DNA of 64,000 nucleotides from Calonectria ilicicola (taxonomy: Eukaryota; Ascomycota; Sordariomycetes; Hypocreales; Nectriaceae): contig CP085832.1 in the NCBI GenBank assembly GCA_020809705.1, forward strand, positions 4,464,001-4,528,000. The letters run 5' to 3'. Positions within the stretch are counted from its first letter, which is position 1; each line of letters begins with the position of its first letter. Made by a program: the position numbers and the translations under genes. Shown here piece after piece: positions 45,796 through 57,959 of this stretch. The notes below the pieces were generated by a model, which worked only from the letters and a program-made list of their open reading frames with translations, did not search any database and had not been told where the DNA came from.

Positions 45796-47328
45796 ATGGA
45801 ATCCCATTTCAAGCTACCACAGTTCCCCAAAGAGCTTCGTGACACTATATTTTCTTATCTCGACACCAGCGACATCTACAATCTGCGTGCAACCTGTTCA
45901 TCGCTGAAGAAAGTGTTGCCTCTGCGCTTTGACCGAGTCTTCTTATCCGCCAATCATCGTAACATCCAAGTGTTCCGAGCCATTGCAGATGACGACATCA
46001 TTCGCCATGAAGTTCAGGAGATTATTTGGGACGACGTGCGACTATTGAGGCAGCCGGCTGGGCGCCTTGAGCCCTACATGGGAAACCCACAGCGCGGTGT
46101 CAAGGATGATGTTTGCCCTGAGTGGTTCGAAATAGGGTGCCGAGACGACGACGATATTTCCGAGCACGTTGGTGGTTTGGGAGAGTCATGGGCGTACTAC
46201 CAAACGTTGTTGCAGGATGAGGATGAGGTTCTGGCCTCTGGAGCCGACGTGGAAGCATTCAAATACGGACTACAACGATTTACGTCTCTATTCCGGGTCA
46301 CTATTACACCTGCAGCCCACGGATTTTCATGGAAAGAGTTTTATAGAACCCCGATGATCAGAGCCTTCCCTTCTGGCTTCCAATACCCTATACCACGCGG
46401 TTGGCCGAGCACTGAAAATGGCATTATCGATGCCCTTGAATGGGTTGCTTCCGACGATGACGATACACCTTACCAGAGGATGTATGGGATAGTCTGCAAT
46501 GCTGAAGAGTATAGAAATAAATGGCGAGGGTTTCGTGCGGCCACTCAAGCTTTAGCAGAATCTACAGAAGACCATGTTTCCGAATTGGTTATCGATGGCC
46601 ACCAGGTCGGAGCTGGGATAAACTGCCATATTTTTGATCAGCCATGCGTTGAGTACGATAATTTCGTTACTATTTTGAGGCGACCGGGTTTCCGGCGCCT
46701 TGATTTGACCCTCTTCACTGGTTTTCTGCAGCACCAGGATTGGGTATCCTGTCGAAGTGGACTTCTACGCGATGCGTTGGTCCAGGCGAAAGACTTGGAG
46801 TCTATTTGCCTACGCAGTACCATGGATATTGAACAGGGGTATCCCCAACAACTCCATCTTTGGGACGGCTACGACAATGAAACTGATTACTTTCTTCCTT
46901 TGCAAACGATTTTCCCAATTGATTGTTGGCCAAATCTGCGGCATTTCGGAATATCCCAAATTCTGGTGGATCTGGATGATTTGGTTTCTCTACTCGATCG
47001 GTTGCCCCCATCGTTACGTTCCGTTGAGCTCAGCCACCTGGGATGGGTTGGAGAGAACCAGAGTTACACCAAATTGCTAATTTCGATGCGCGAGCGACTT
47101 GATTGGCGCTCGCGGCCGATGGAAGAGAGGCCGTTTGTGAAGATGGCGGTGACATCGCATGTGAGGGACATTGGACATGTTGTATGGGCCGATAAAGCTG
47201 TCAATGAATTTCTCTACCATGATGGAGAGAACCCTTTCCGCGTAAATGAGAATGAGGATGGAATGCTGCCCGGACTAGGTGGAATAGAGCGAGATATGTT
47301 CGATCCAAGTTTTGAGAGGCCCTATTAG
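45796..47328 (+). CDS. F-box protein
   Basis: A single exon of 510 residues. The F-box covers residues about 8-50: FPKELRDTIFSYLD, then LRATCSSLKKVL. The rest is typical of fungal F-box proteins of unknown target, with a leucine-rich stretch near the end (LDLTLFTGFLQ, LPPSLRSVELSHLGW) that may form irregular LRR-like repeats. It would bind Skp1 and mark a substrate for ubiquitination. The frame extends upstream to 45616, but the ATG at 45796 sits right before the F-box and is preferred. It lies 0.6 kb upstream of another F-box gene in the same direction. Confidence 0.82.
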   Translation: MESHFKLPQFPKELRDTIFSYLDTSDIYNLRATCSSLKKVLPLRFDRVFLSANHRNIQVFRAIADDDIIRHEVQEIIWDDVRLLRQPAGRLEPYMGNPQRGVKDDVCPEWFEIGCRDDDDISEHVGGLGESWAYYQTLLQDEDEVLASGADVEAFKYGLQRFTSLFRVTITPAAHGFSWKEFYRTPMIRAFPSGFQYPIPRGWPSTENGIIDALEWVASDDDDTPYQRMYGIVCNAEEYRNKWRGFRAATQALAESTEDHVSELVIDGHQVGAGINCHIFDQPCVEYDNFVTILRRPGFRRLDLTLFTGFLQHQDWVSCRSGLLRDALVQAKDLESICLRSTMDIEQGYPQQLHLWDGYDNETDYFLPLQTIFPIDCWPNLRHFGISQILVDLDDLVSLLDRLPPSLRSVELSHLGWVGENQSYTKLLISMRERLDWRSRPMEERPFVKMAVTSHVRDIGHVVWADKAVNEFLYHDGENPFRVNENEDGMLPGLGGIERDMFDPSFERPY

Positions 47329-47953
47329 GTAGCTCTACTACACCCTGGATGATCAATTAGATTTATCTCAAGGGGATCATTGACTATAGTACATGCCCAT
47401 TTGCATAGGTGAGGGTAGAAACATGATTTGAACTTGCGGTCGAACTTGTTGTTGCGGTGAGAGTGGAGCTATCATCTTTATCTTCATCGTCGAGGTCGTC
47501 TTGATCAGGTGGAAGATCGCCATCCGGCCAGATGGAGGATCAACATCGGGCTCAGAGGCTGCGAAGCCCATCTGTTAGCTTTCCTAGGTTGATTGAAAAA
47601 GGCCTGTTGATTACCTACTTTGTGTTAGAGCAGAAAGTATAACACAGACTAGTAGCTCTTTATTATTAACACCGGTGTTGTAGCCGGACTAACTAATCCA
47701 CCCAAAGAGCCTAATTCCCAGAGGCCAACCGTTAAAAGCCCTACCCTAATATAATATAATTTTTTCTTATAAGACTTTAGGGAAATAAAATCGTTATTTA
47801 TTTCCCAGGCGACATCTTTATTTTTAGACTAGCATTTAAAAACATGAACTCGGGTAGGCCCATGGAACGGATTAACTTGTTGCCTGGGCATGCACGACCC
47901 CCTCGTTTTGTTGGTTAGCGCCGCTAACACCAACCGCACGACACGATCAACAG
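47329..47953. other. Intergenic between the two F-box genes
   Basis: No gene is supported. An A/T-rich stretch lies near 47745-47840. Confidence 0.5.
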
Positions 47954-49387
47954 ATGCAAACAAACCGGGAAATCATTCATGCCCATAGACTGCACCAGAT
48001 GGAGCGATCAGAAGAAAGCCATGTGCGGCATTCCGCCCAGCAAAACAATGACAGCGTCGACCGAACACACACCACCCTTCTCAGACTGCCTGATGAGACT
48101 TTGGTCGAGATTCTGAAGTGCATGCCTTTGGAATCCCCACTGCGCTACGATCCAGACAGATGGGAGAACCGCGACGCTATTCTAGCACTCGCTCTAACCT
48201 GCAAGCGTCTCCACTCCATCGCGACGCCTGTTATGTACCATACAATTCGACTAGAGGGTCGCGGGTGTATCAGGGCATTGGAAATGTTGCATGCAACGCT
48301 CCATGCAAATCCACGTCTCGCACACCACTGCCGAGATCTGACCATAGAGGTTCCCTTGCCTGAAGAAGTTGGCTTCAATTTACTCGCCAAGTTCCTATCA
48401 TGTTTTGGCAGTGTGAAGCATTTGTCAATGTCAGCTCCGAACGAGTTCTGGCCGACCATTCCAGATTTCGGCAAACATATGCCCGCTCTGGAACGCATCA
48501 GTCTAAATAGCACTTCTGTTGATGGATTTGATGTGCGAGATATAATCCAAAAAGCCCAATTTGTTTCCCTGAGAAAGCTAGAACTGCGTCGACTTTTAAA
48601 AACTGTTGACGAGTTCCTGGATGACGATTCGAATGTAGGTACTAGGCCATACTCTTCACTCAGAATCTCTAAATGTTACTAATAAATTTAGAAATTTGAC
48701 AGCTCATCTATCACCGAGCTCTCTCTAACCCGATGCTTTATAGCTGTACAATCTGTCCAAAAGCTGATCGACTGGCCTACACAACTCACCTACTTTCAGT
48801 ATAGTGGCGCCACATACAAGCATTACGCAATAGATTTACCACAGTTTTGCTCAATGCTTTCCAAGCATAAAAGTACCCTTGTTGAGCTGAGAATCGATGA
48901 TGTAATTTCAAGAGAAAATAGGGGCGTCATGCCGGATCTGACGGGTTTCACAGCCTTGAAGCGCCTCACTCTTTCAAGGGGAGAGATGATGACACTGCTC
49001 GAGGACGGAGAAAGAGACGTAAATCTCCTTCTTGCTCCTAATTTAGAACAATTCACCTGGAATTTCTTCCTTCCAGGCGCAAATATGGGGTCTTGCACAA
49101 TGGATCACCAGTGGAACTACTCCTTCGATGAAGCAGAGGAGAGTTGGTTGCGAAATTTTGCAAAGTCAGTTCTGCAAAGCGACTCACCCTGTCGAAATAT
49201 TCATGTAGTCTTTGAACCGGATATACAGGGCTATGTACCAACACAATACTACCCCTGGAGCGGTTTGGATAGATTGAACGTCGAGTTCGGTCAAAAGGGC
49301 ATACGATTCACATGCTCTTCATCGAGGGCGGATGTGGAAAGGATTATCGCAGAACGTGACCATTTATTAAGAACGTTTCCAGTTTGA
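47954..49387 (+). CDS. F-box protein with LRR-like C-terminus
   Basis: Exons 47954-48634 and 48692-49387 give 458 residues. The F-box lies at about residues 42-95 (LLRLPDETLVEILKCM, then ALTCKRLHSIATPVMY). After it come segments that look like leucine-rich repeats (VKHLSMSAP, ALERISLNS, LRKLELRRL, LKRLTLSRG, NLEQFTWNF), a normal design for substrate receptors of SCF ubiquitin ligases. The start could also be the in-frame ATG sixteen codons in (MERSEES). The intron keeps phase 0. It faces the LysM gene tail-to-tail. Confidence 0.8.
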
Positions 49388-49626
49388 GAAAACACTCCGC
49401 CAAAAGACACAACCTTATTGATTGTTTACATACTTTTATCCCAGTCGCTAGATTTAGTGTATGTAGCTGATTACGATCAACATCATATATTTTAATTATC
49501 TACCGGGGTCCCCCTCGACAATCCCGTGACGCTTTGGACTTATCCAAAGGCATTCATAAGCCACACCGTTTCAGTCAAATTGTGCAAGAAGATTATCATC
49601 CACCCTTGATCCAATCGTCCTCTATC

Positions 49627-50322
49627 TCAAGAAATGACAGTAATGTTATCGGACAAAAGGACGCAGTTTTGGGGCAGCGAAATAACAGGACCATCCTCTG
49701 GGTTGCTGTCGCCGCTGTAGTTGTAAGTAGGGTTGAAGGCAATGATTTGGCCAACAGTGGTGTTGTACTGTTTAGCCAGATCGGTGTACGTCCCGTAAGT
49801 GAATTTGAAAGGCTCAACTTCACAGCGGCTAGGGCTGCACTGAGGGATCTTGACGCCAGTTCCTGCCGCGAGAACCTCGTTCTCGGACCCGCTGGCACCG
49901 CCGATCGCGCCGCTAGTGATGGTGTCCACAGAAACCTGAAACTTCTGCGCGATATACGCGTAAGTGTCGTTAAATACGGTGTCGTAGACGTGCAAACCAC
50001 CCTTAATGCAGGTGTCGGTATAGGTTCCGTTGGGAACCAGGCAAGTATCGTTGTCCGGATCACAGACCTGGGCTGGGATGAGCAGCGTCTCTCCCGCCAC
50101 CATCATTGTCGCATCAGCCATGCGGTTTGCACGGGCAATATCACAGACACCACGGCCGGTGGCTGTTGCAATGGAGTAAATAGTGTCGGACGAGGTAACG
50201 GGCCAGGAACCGATGGTGGTGTTGAGAGTTGAGGAGTCGCATGAGCTATCGCTGACGGGAGCCGAGAATGTGAGCTGGCAGCTAGCCAAGCCCAGCAAAA
50301 GCATAGTCGCTTGCTTCGACAT
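49627..50322 (-). CDS. Secreted LysM-domain protein (effector-like)
   Basis: A single exon of 231 residues. A signal peptide is clear (MSKQATMLLLGLASCQLTFS, with a likely cut after the next A). Three LysM-like units follow: about residues 38-88 (SSDTIYSIATATGRGVCDIA, LLIPAQVC), 110-163 (AYIAQKFQVSV, VKIPQC) and 172-220 (TDLAKQYNTTVGQIIAFN, ISLPQNC). Paired cysteines and several N-glycosylation sites (NTT, NGT, NDT) fit an extracellular protein. No chitinase domain is present, so by analogy with Ecp6- and Slp1-type proteins it may bind chitin and shield hyphae from host or competitor detection; the ligand is not shown here. The plus-strand open frame opposite is its shadow. Confidence 0.9.
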   Translation of the reverse strand: MSKQATMLLLGLASCQLTFSAPVSDSSCDSSTLNTTIGSWPVTSSDTIYSIATATGRGVCDIARANRMADATMMVAGETLLIPAQVCDPDNDTCLVPNGTYTDTCIKGGLHVYDTVFNDTYAYIAQKFQVSVDTITSGAIGGASGSENEVLAAGTGVKIPQCSPSRCEVEPFKFTYGTYTDLAKQYNTTVGQIIAFNPTYNYSGDSNPEDGPVISLPQNCVLLSDNITVIS

Positions 50323-51831
50323 TTTAGTCTTTAGTGAATGAATGTTTGTTTAAAAATGATTTGCGTCTTCTGAAAATTGAACGAGTGTAATGATTTTAAA
50401 ACGAGTGAGTGCTGCGAGCTAGAGACCCCGAGTTGAGCTGATTAGTGCAGAAAAAGTTTGAGACTGGAAGCTGCACATCTCTTATAGATGAAGATGTATC
50501 GCATCTTAGCATTTTTACTGCTAATAGTGATCGGCCTTTTCATGCTTCAACCTACTGAATACGCAATGCAATTGTTGTCAGGGATGTATCCATGAGGTTT
50601 CAGCAAATATGACATCCTGGTTGATGCTTACGTGGAAATTTGTGGGTTATCCCCGCAGAGTCTAGCAAACGCAAAGCTTGGCTTCGCAACTAGATTGACG
50701 AATGCAGGAACAAGGATCGGTTTCCAAGGCCGTTATCCAATCGGAGGAGGTCAATCCGGAGGCTCAGTTGCATTCGGGAAGACCCCATGTACGCTGGTCA
50801 ATGGCTTCTTGCACTTATTTTAGAACAACCTTGTTCAAGCTACGAATACAACGATCTTGTGATTAGAGAAATGATGTTTTTCGGGTTCGGTTTACATGAC
50901 CAATCAGCTAATATGAATGACGTCTTCCCATACTTGCGCGGTCACACTGCATCACAAACAAGGCATCCGTTCGAAATGGAATCTGATGCCTCTACTCATT
51001 TTACTTTTCAATATTGGGTCCATGCACAAGATGCTTTTTTTCCACGCACGGACCGATCTATTAAGCACAAATGCCGAAAAAGTAATTTTTTCTTTTTGCA
51101 AGCATACTCCCCCACAGAAGCCGGCCAAGTTTCGACCTGGATATTCAGTTTGGTTCCTGCGTCATTCCTCGTCTAACGAGCTTGAGAAGAGAAAAATAAA
51201 AGCAGGGAGAGTGGTGTTTATTCGGTGCAGATGGCCTCTTTTGGAAAACAACGCAAGCCATGACCGAAATATAGTTGCATTGCATGCAAATAGAACCTAC
51301 GCCATCTGCTTGCATGAAATATCATCCCATATCCCTGATTCTCAGTCCATCAAAACACGTGGATCACACTACGTATCCCGAGATAGGTATCTGTCGTTTT
51401 TTAATTCTCTCATCGTGCGCCGAGTTCCGGGTTATATATCTAATAGGGGAGTCAATTGGTCACGCAATTAGGGAGTTCGGTGGAATTACAATAAAAGCGT
51501 AATTGTTTCCACCATTTAACCGGCGGCTAATTTGCGAATTTTACCGGTTAGTCCACATCATCATTCTACTCTAGAGATCCAATGGCCGTTGTAATGAAAT
51601 ATGATTCCATTATATTGGTCTGCTTGGATCTGCTAGAATAATACTGCTTGCCATATGAGTAATTTCATCAAACACTCTTTTTCTAAAGCATATCCGACGA
51701 CTCCCGAGCTAGGGTCTCAGATTTCTCTCTCAGTCTGCAAGGAGGTGGCAGGTGGTTCACATGAAATATGTTTGCAAGAAATAAATCGAAAATGTATTAA
51801 GTCAGGTGTCTATTTATGATTATATATCTGT
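50323..51831. other. Intergenic between the LysM and histidine kinase genes
   Basis: Open frames at 50632-51502 overlap each other and have no recognised domain. No gene is supported. The left end is the LysM promoter. Confidence 0.45.
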
Positions 51832-54800
51832 CTATTCCCGTGTGAGTAATTTCTTCAACTCGGCAAAACGCACTGGCTTCGGGAGAAATATATCAACCCC
51901 TGCAGATTTGGCATCACGCTGGGCATCCGCACTAGCCAAACCTGTCAGCGCAATGATCGTTGTCCGCCGCAAATTATTTTGACATTCAAAGTCTCGTATG
52001 TGTTTCGTCGCTTCAATTCCATTCATTACCGGCATGCTGATGTCCATGAGTACAAAGTCAAATCGTTTGCTGTCGTCTTTCGTTGGCGAATGGGAGCTAT
52101 TAGCTGCCACAAATCTGTCAACAGCTTCCTGCCCATTTTCCGCCTCTTGATATGAGAAACCGCACTTCTTCATGAACATAACAAGAAGCTGCAGATTAAT
52201 CTTGTTGTCATCCACAAGCAAAACGTGTAGTTTTGGTTTTCCCGGATTATCTTGCCGGATCGGCAGACTGATTTCTCCCGCGAGCGAGGGTGTTTCCGGG
52301 TCCAGAGGTGGTGGGGACTGGGGCAGCGATAAGATTTGTAGACCCTTGCCGTGTGTTGAAACACTCGATTGACCATAATGGGCTGATTTTTCAACCAGAT
52401 TAGGTTCGGATCTTAGATCCTTAGTACTGGCTTCCTTGTTCGAGGATTGAATGTTGGTCGAGAGGTGTAGCATAGCTCGCTCCTCGCGTTTCTCGCTCAT
52501 GAGTTCGACTCGTTTCAGACAGCTGCTGATTACTTTGGCAAGTTTTCTTGGACCACAACTACTATTGCGTTAGCCTAGACAATCAGTCTTTGTAGGGATA
52601 TCTTACGGTTGCGGTATGACTTCAATAATATCTGAAAGCTCGGACAGTGCCTTGATCTGGGTTTGTGAAATTCGGACAGCCTCTTCTGCATTCAAACAAA
52701 CAATAATGATGGGCGTTCTTCTGTTTTCGGATGAAGACCTATTGTTATCCCTAAAAATATTCCGCAAGGATTCCATAGAAGGAGTCTCGAAAGATACATA
52801 GAAAGCGGCCGGTGAGCTACTCCGTTCTTCGGCCTTTCTGACTTTCATGTCAAACCAATCTGAGCAGGTGTTGACAAGGATCTCGCTGAGTTTGCGAAAT
52901 TGCTGAGCCACAATTGGGCAGTCAGATCGGCTTTGCTCATCTAATAGCACTGCTTTCAGGCCCTTGGTTTGTTTGGAAACAAATCCCATTGTCTCGTCGT
53001 GTTGTGCCGGCACCTGGTCTCTGGCTGGCGTGAGCCGAAGATGCACATCGACCTCAGTGCCTTTGCCTTGTTGTGACTTGACCTCCAGTGTCCCTCCTAA
53101 AGAGTCCACAATTTGTTTGACAATGCTCAACCCGAGTCCTGTTCCGGGCTGGAAGGAATCTTCCTGACTGAATGGAACAAATAGACGACTGCGCTGGAAT
53201 TCTTCTGACATGCCCTTTCCAGTATCGACCACTCGTATCAGGGCGTCCACCTTTGATCCATCTGCACTCTCTTGAGCGCGAAGCGAAACAAGAATGAAGC
53301 CAGAGGATGTATACTTGAGAGAATTGCCAAAGAGGTTCATAATGATCCTACGCAGGGCTCCAGGCTGAGTTCGGACCATCCAGGAAGCTCTTGGGGAAAC
53401 GTCCAACAAGACTGACACCGGACCCTCAGTTGGCAAGCTGCCTGTTGTTTCGGTGTCGGGCGCTCTCTGATATCCATTTCCAGGAAGCTTTCTGAAAGTG
53501 TGCCCGGCGGATATGGCGTCAACTACTTCTTCGACAAGAACTCCAAGATCAACAACAGCCGTCATGTTTAGGCTTTCAAAGGAATCTGACGAAAGGTTGA
53601 TGAGTTTGTTCTGCTTCATTCCTCGTCTCATATGCACGCGCCCAAGCCGGTTAATTTTGCTGTAATCCAAAACATGATTTAGTGTTTCAAGCAGCGTTTT
53701 TCCACAGGTGGTGATGGAGTTGATCAGGCCAGACTGATATGAATCGGTGCCAGTATCCCTCAAGAACTCGGCAGCTCCAAGAATTCCGTGCAATGGGCTA
53801 CGCAATTCATGGCTCATGCTCGCAATAAAGGTTGTCTTTGCTGCTTCGTTCTTTTGCGTATTAATTCGGCCGACCTCACTCATAATGCTATTGCCAAATG
53901 CTCTTAGGTAGGACAAGTCCTCATCCAGGTTCATCATACGGCCGGTGACTGAAGTCCACAAAAAGCAACCTCCCGCGAGTCGGTCGTCTGAGTAGTCGAA
54001 TAAAGGCAAGAAAACAACAGATTTAGCTCCTGGAATCTTCTTGAGAAGTTCTTTGTGGTCCATCTTTGGCTTCCGGCGCCTTCCCTTCTCATCAGGTGCA
54101 TTTTCGTCATGGCCAGCTGGGACTCCAGGTTCGCGATCGCTAGCACTGTCGTCCTCGGAGGAGATGCCAGCTCCTTCTTCGGTGAATGAAAATGTCTTGC
54201 CCTTGGGAAATAACGAGTAATATTTTTCAAGCGTGCCAATCGATAAAGCCGTGTCTTGTTCGATGTCCGCACGAGCTTGCTCATCAGCCAATGAATAGGC
54301 GAGTATCTTGCAAGGCCTCCTTGTTGGTGATGAATCGGAGTCAGAGCTGTCAACACCAACTCCCTCTGACCCTGATGTAACCGGCAATGATGTGTCCTCG
54401 TCATCCGAGGATTGCTGTCCGCTCAATTCCATGCCGCGAGTTGTCGGTCTCGTATCTGCGCCCGAGGCACCGAATAGTACTACGCCATCGGCTAGCGTTG
54501 AGTGACGCAAAATATCGGCTGCTCTGTGAAACATTCGCGAAAGTCCATCGGCCTTCGGTTCACCAAGCCCCTCTTTTCCTGGCGATCGTGACGACGGCCT
54601 CGATGACGGCCGTGACGATGGTCGTGTTGGCGTGTTCGCGCCGGAACCACCGGTTGACCTAGACTCCAGGTCACGAAAATAAGAATTGGCCCGAGTGATT
54701 GTTCCTCTTCTAGATGAAACAGTAACCTCAGGCGGGCGGACAGTAGATGAAGCTCTTGACAACTCAGCCTTAACCATCGATGGATCATCGCTCAACGTGG

Positions 54801-55699
54801 CGCTGCCCTCAATAAAGGCTGCCAACCCGCGGACGATACGCTCGCCTTTGAACCTATCAACGCGATCTCTCGCCCACTCGAGATGCTCCATGATGGCCTG
54901 AGAAACGCTCTGCATGAATTGCACGTCATCAATACTTAATCCATCGCGCGGCTCGTCATCGGACACCGCATACGCGCCTATTTGGTGCCCGGTGCGCGAG
55001 ACAATAGGAACACCAGCATAGAATCGCACACCCGGTTCCGACAGCACGTAAGGTCGTGTTTTGAAACGAGGATCCAAACGGCAGTCAGAAACTACGAGGC
55101 CATCAGCCGAATATGTCCTGCCATTTGGGTCGCGGGCGGTGATGGTGTTGGTGAAGCAGTGCTCGCAAACGGCATCTGGACGCGACAAGACAGTGGCTCC
55201 TACTAATCAAAACCCGAAATGTCAGCATTTTGGCCATGAAAAAGGCTCTTCCTCCACCCCCACAAATCTATTGATGGTTGTTCTGTTGTATGTCATTGAA
55301 GACGTAGCCATTAAAGCTTGAGATGATGGACAGGATGTACGTACGCCACAGGTCGCTCTCCACACTGTTGTTCTCATTGGCAGCCCCATCCAGGTCCGCC
55401 AAGCGCAGATTGCGGGTAGCTTCAGTGAGAATGACCTGAGTGGAGGCGTCAATCAAGGACACCATGGCCCGTTTGACGTTTAACCGATAGACGGCTAGTT
55501 GGGCAAAGGCCGTCAGTGCCTTGTCGGCCGACGCCTGAGGCTTGTAGCCTCTCTCGCGAAGATCGGGCGCGGCGATGCTCTCGACATTGAGTGCGACATT
55601 GAGCGCGGAGCCCCGTGCGACTTGCCAACTGTGCAAGTACCGCTGCACCTCGCGCTCTCGCTGGGGCTCGTAGGACCTCGACATTGAAGGGGAAGGCAA
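51832..55699 (-). CDS. Hybrid histidine kinase (GAF, HisKA, HATPase, REC)
   Basis: Exons 55699-55345, 55202-52607 and 52561-51832 in minus order give 1226 residues. Residues about 80-230 form a GAF domain (RFKTRPYVLSEPGVRFYAGV). A linker with RPSSRPSSRPSSR repeats and Ser-rich stretches follows. The kinase core starts at FIASMSHELRSPLHGILG, with the phospho-acceptor His near residue 582, then the N-box MNLFGNSLKYTSSG and the G boxes VDTGKGMS and GTGLGLSIVKQ. The last exon gives the receiver: LLVDDNKINLQLL, LMDISMPVMNG (acceptor Asp near 1156), ALTG and PKPV. It is a cytosolic phosphorelay sensor that passes phosphate through Ypd1-type carriers. The ligand is unknown, and no transmembrane span is seen. 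A second Met five codons in could be the true start. Confidence 0.92.
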
Positions 55700-57959
55700 A
55701 AAAGAGCGGTAAGGTTGCTGAGCCCGTCACCGATGTGCGTGTCAAGGCGATTTTTGGAGCTCTTCTTCAACCCCCCCTCCTTTCCGCTTTGAGCATGGCC
55801 TCGTCCACCTCTTGCCTGCCATGGATTTGTCGATCGCTTGATGTGTCTGGGGGACGAGGTGTGACAGCAAGAGACGCTATTGTAAGACAAATCTCCACAG
55901 CACTACGGCATGGTTGGCTGCGCATGGGTGGAAAAATCAATAGCTCAGTGGGCCAGCGGCTCTAGAAGCAGGGGCGAGCTTTTTCTCCCGGCAATTCTCG
56001 CGTGTCTATTACATCATGATTCTCGAGATTGCCACCTTTCTAAGAATGCTATTTTGGTACACTTTCCATCAGACACGGCCAAGGCAAGATGCCACATGTT
56101 GAAGCTATTCCAGCAAGAAAACCTGGCGGGCGCGGTGTGGTGGCGAGGTTAGTCTAAGCCACGCTTCAGCACTCATGCACCAGTGACTCTTCAAATCATT
56201 TCCACAATTTATCGGTGTCGGATTCTGTCATCTGCCGGACGGCTCGGCCCTGTCCTCTCGTTCATCATTTTCCCATTTCGATGATTAATCGCTAGGGAAC
56301 GGAGCCAGCGGCCCCATTTGAACGACGCTAAAAAAAAAATGTGGTCAACAACGGTTAGCTTGGGAGGATATGCCAGAACTGACTGGGGTTCATCTTTCAA
56401 ACCAGAAGAAGCGAATCGAGACATTTAGCTATCAGGATTGTATATATACAGGTTGCGAAAATGAACACATATAGGACATATTTCCATGCTACTTACCTTT
56501 TCGTCGCCATTCACCACCTCCCTAGAAACCATGAGCCGTGTTTACCCATGTGTTTTCAAGGGTTGTGTGGAGCTACGTCAAAACGCCAAGCCTCATGCTC
56601 CATCACAAGCGGGTGCTCATGTTGGATTTTTCTCCACGCGTCTGCCGCCTTTTAGCAGAATTGTTCTCAAAGCTGGATGTATTATTGCTAAATCTTGAAT
56701 ATTTTCAAAATGTTTTTGAGTACCAAATTGGACCTGCGATAGTTGATGAAAAAAGAGCATCAACGCAAATTGGTCAGGAATCTAGGGTAAGGTACCCCGG
56801 CTTGCGCAGGGTCAGTAAATCAAGATCTTCATCCTCGGCCTGAATCAAGACAGATCGCAATAAAATATTTGAACCCCGCTTCGCCAGTTTCATTTTTGTT
56901 ATTGGGTTGCTGTGTTGGTCGGTGGCATAACTAGAATGTCATTGGCTCTGATTTGTGTGGCTGGTTTAGCTAAAGCCGACCAATGCCGTTGCCCATTGCT
57001 GAGAGTTCTGCAACAGGAGATGAATCTCAAGCTATTTTCCAGTTGGATTCAAGTATTGACCATCAGAAAATTTATAAAAGGAAATTATATTTTAGCATAG
57101 TAAAGGTGGATATTTTTTCCCAAGCCTTTCCGCGTCTTTTGACTAGGGTTGGGATAGACAACAAGATGGTGTACTGGCCGTGGTGAATTCACTTCTATTT
57201 ATAATTAAAAATTTATCATGCCGCATTAATGTTAGTGAATTATTATTAAAAGAATGATTTGTATTTTTTATTCGAGCATCTGACAAGTGCTTTACTAACA
57301 AACTATTAGCCACCAATACATTGCTGTACTGCTCGATGAACCGTATTTCCTGTGAGCCTATAAAAGGATAAGAAATAATTGTAAGATCTAGAGAAATTCA
57401 TAAAACATTTAAAGTGAGTATAAATGAACTGCTTGGGCTTTTAGAATGGCCCTACCTGGTTGATTGTGATTCCTTCAACTGAAGCGTGACTGTAGCCCAT
57501 CACATATCTATGCTTGCGACTAAAAAAAAAAAAGAGAGAGAGAAACAGTGCGATCTATTTGGGCAATAAAATTTCTTGCTGCTCGTTTGTAGCAGTATGG
57601 GATTAAGAGGGAGGCCAGAGTTCACCCAAGCATATCAGTCAAGTGGAGATCACATTGTCGAAATGCTGTGTGATGCAAAATGAGCATTCAAATCAAGGTG
57701 ATAGGCTGACCGGCTCATGTTGGTTCCGCAAATCACGGGGTTTCGGCTCGTGACTTCTTCCGAAGTTGCGCGTAATATACAGCCTCGTTGCACTTCTACA
57801 GTAGGTGCGCGACAAAGCTGCCCAGTGTTGAGCCCTAGTTACCCAAGCGACAATACTTGAAAGCTGATACGGAAATGGTGTCAACACATATGGAACCCTG
57901 TAAGTGTGTGCCTTAGGCACCCTTGGAAGGCATATATAAGCCTGTTACTAGGGTAGATA
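55700..57959. other. Intergenic between the histidine kinase gene and the AT-rich block
   Basis: No gene is supported; the short frames near 56461-56843 and 56912-57186 lack domains. A TATATAAG box at 57933-57940 is followed at once by the AT-rich block and may belong to the 5' LTR of the retrotransposon relic. The LTR boundary cannot be set from this window. Confidence 0.45.

Noticed and set aside
49534..50232. A 232-codon plus-strand frame
   Set aside because: It lies opposite the LysM gene, which has a signal peptide and repeated domain structure; this frame is its shadow.
50632..51502. Open frames between the LysM and histidine kinase genes
   Set aside because: They overlap one another in different frames, with low-complexity aromatic-rich translations and no domain.
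57693..57920. A 75-codon minus-strand frame before the AT block
   Set aside because: No domain; it probably lies in LTR or flanking sequence.
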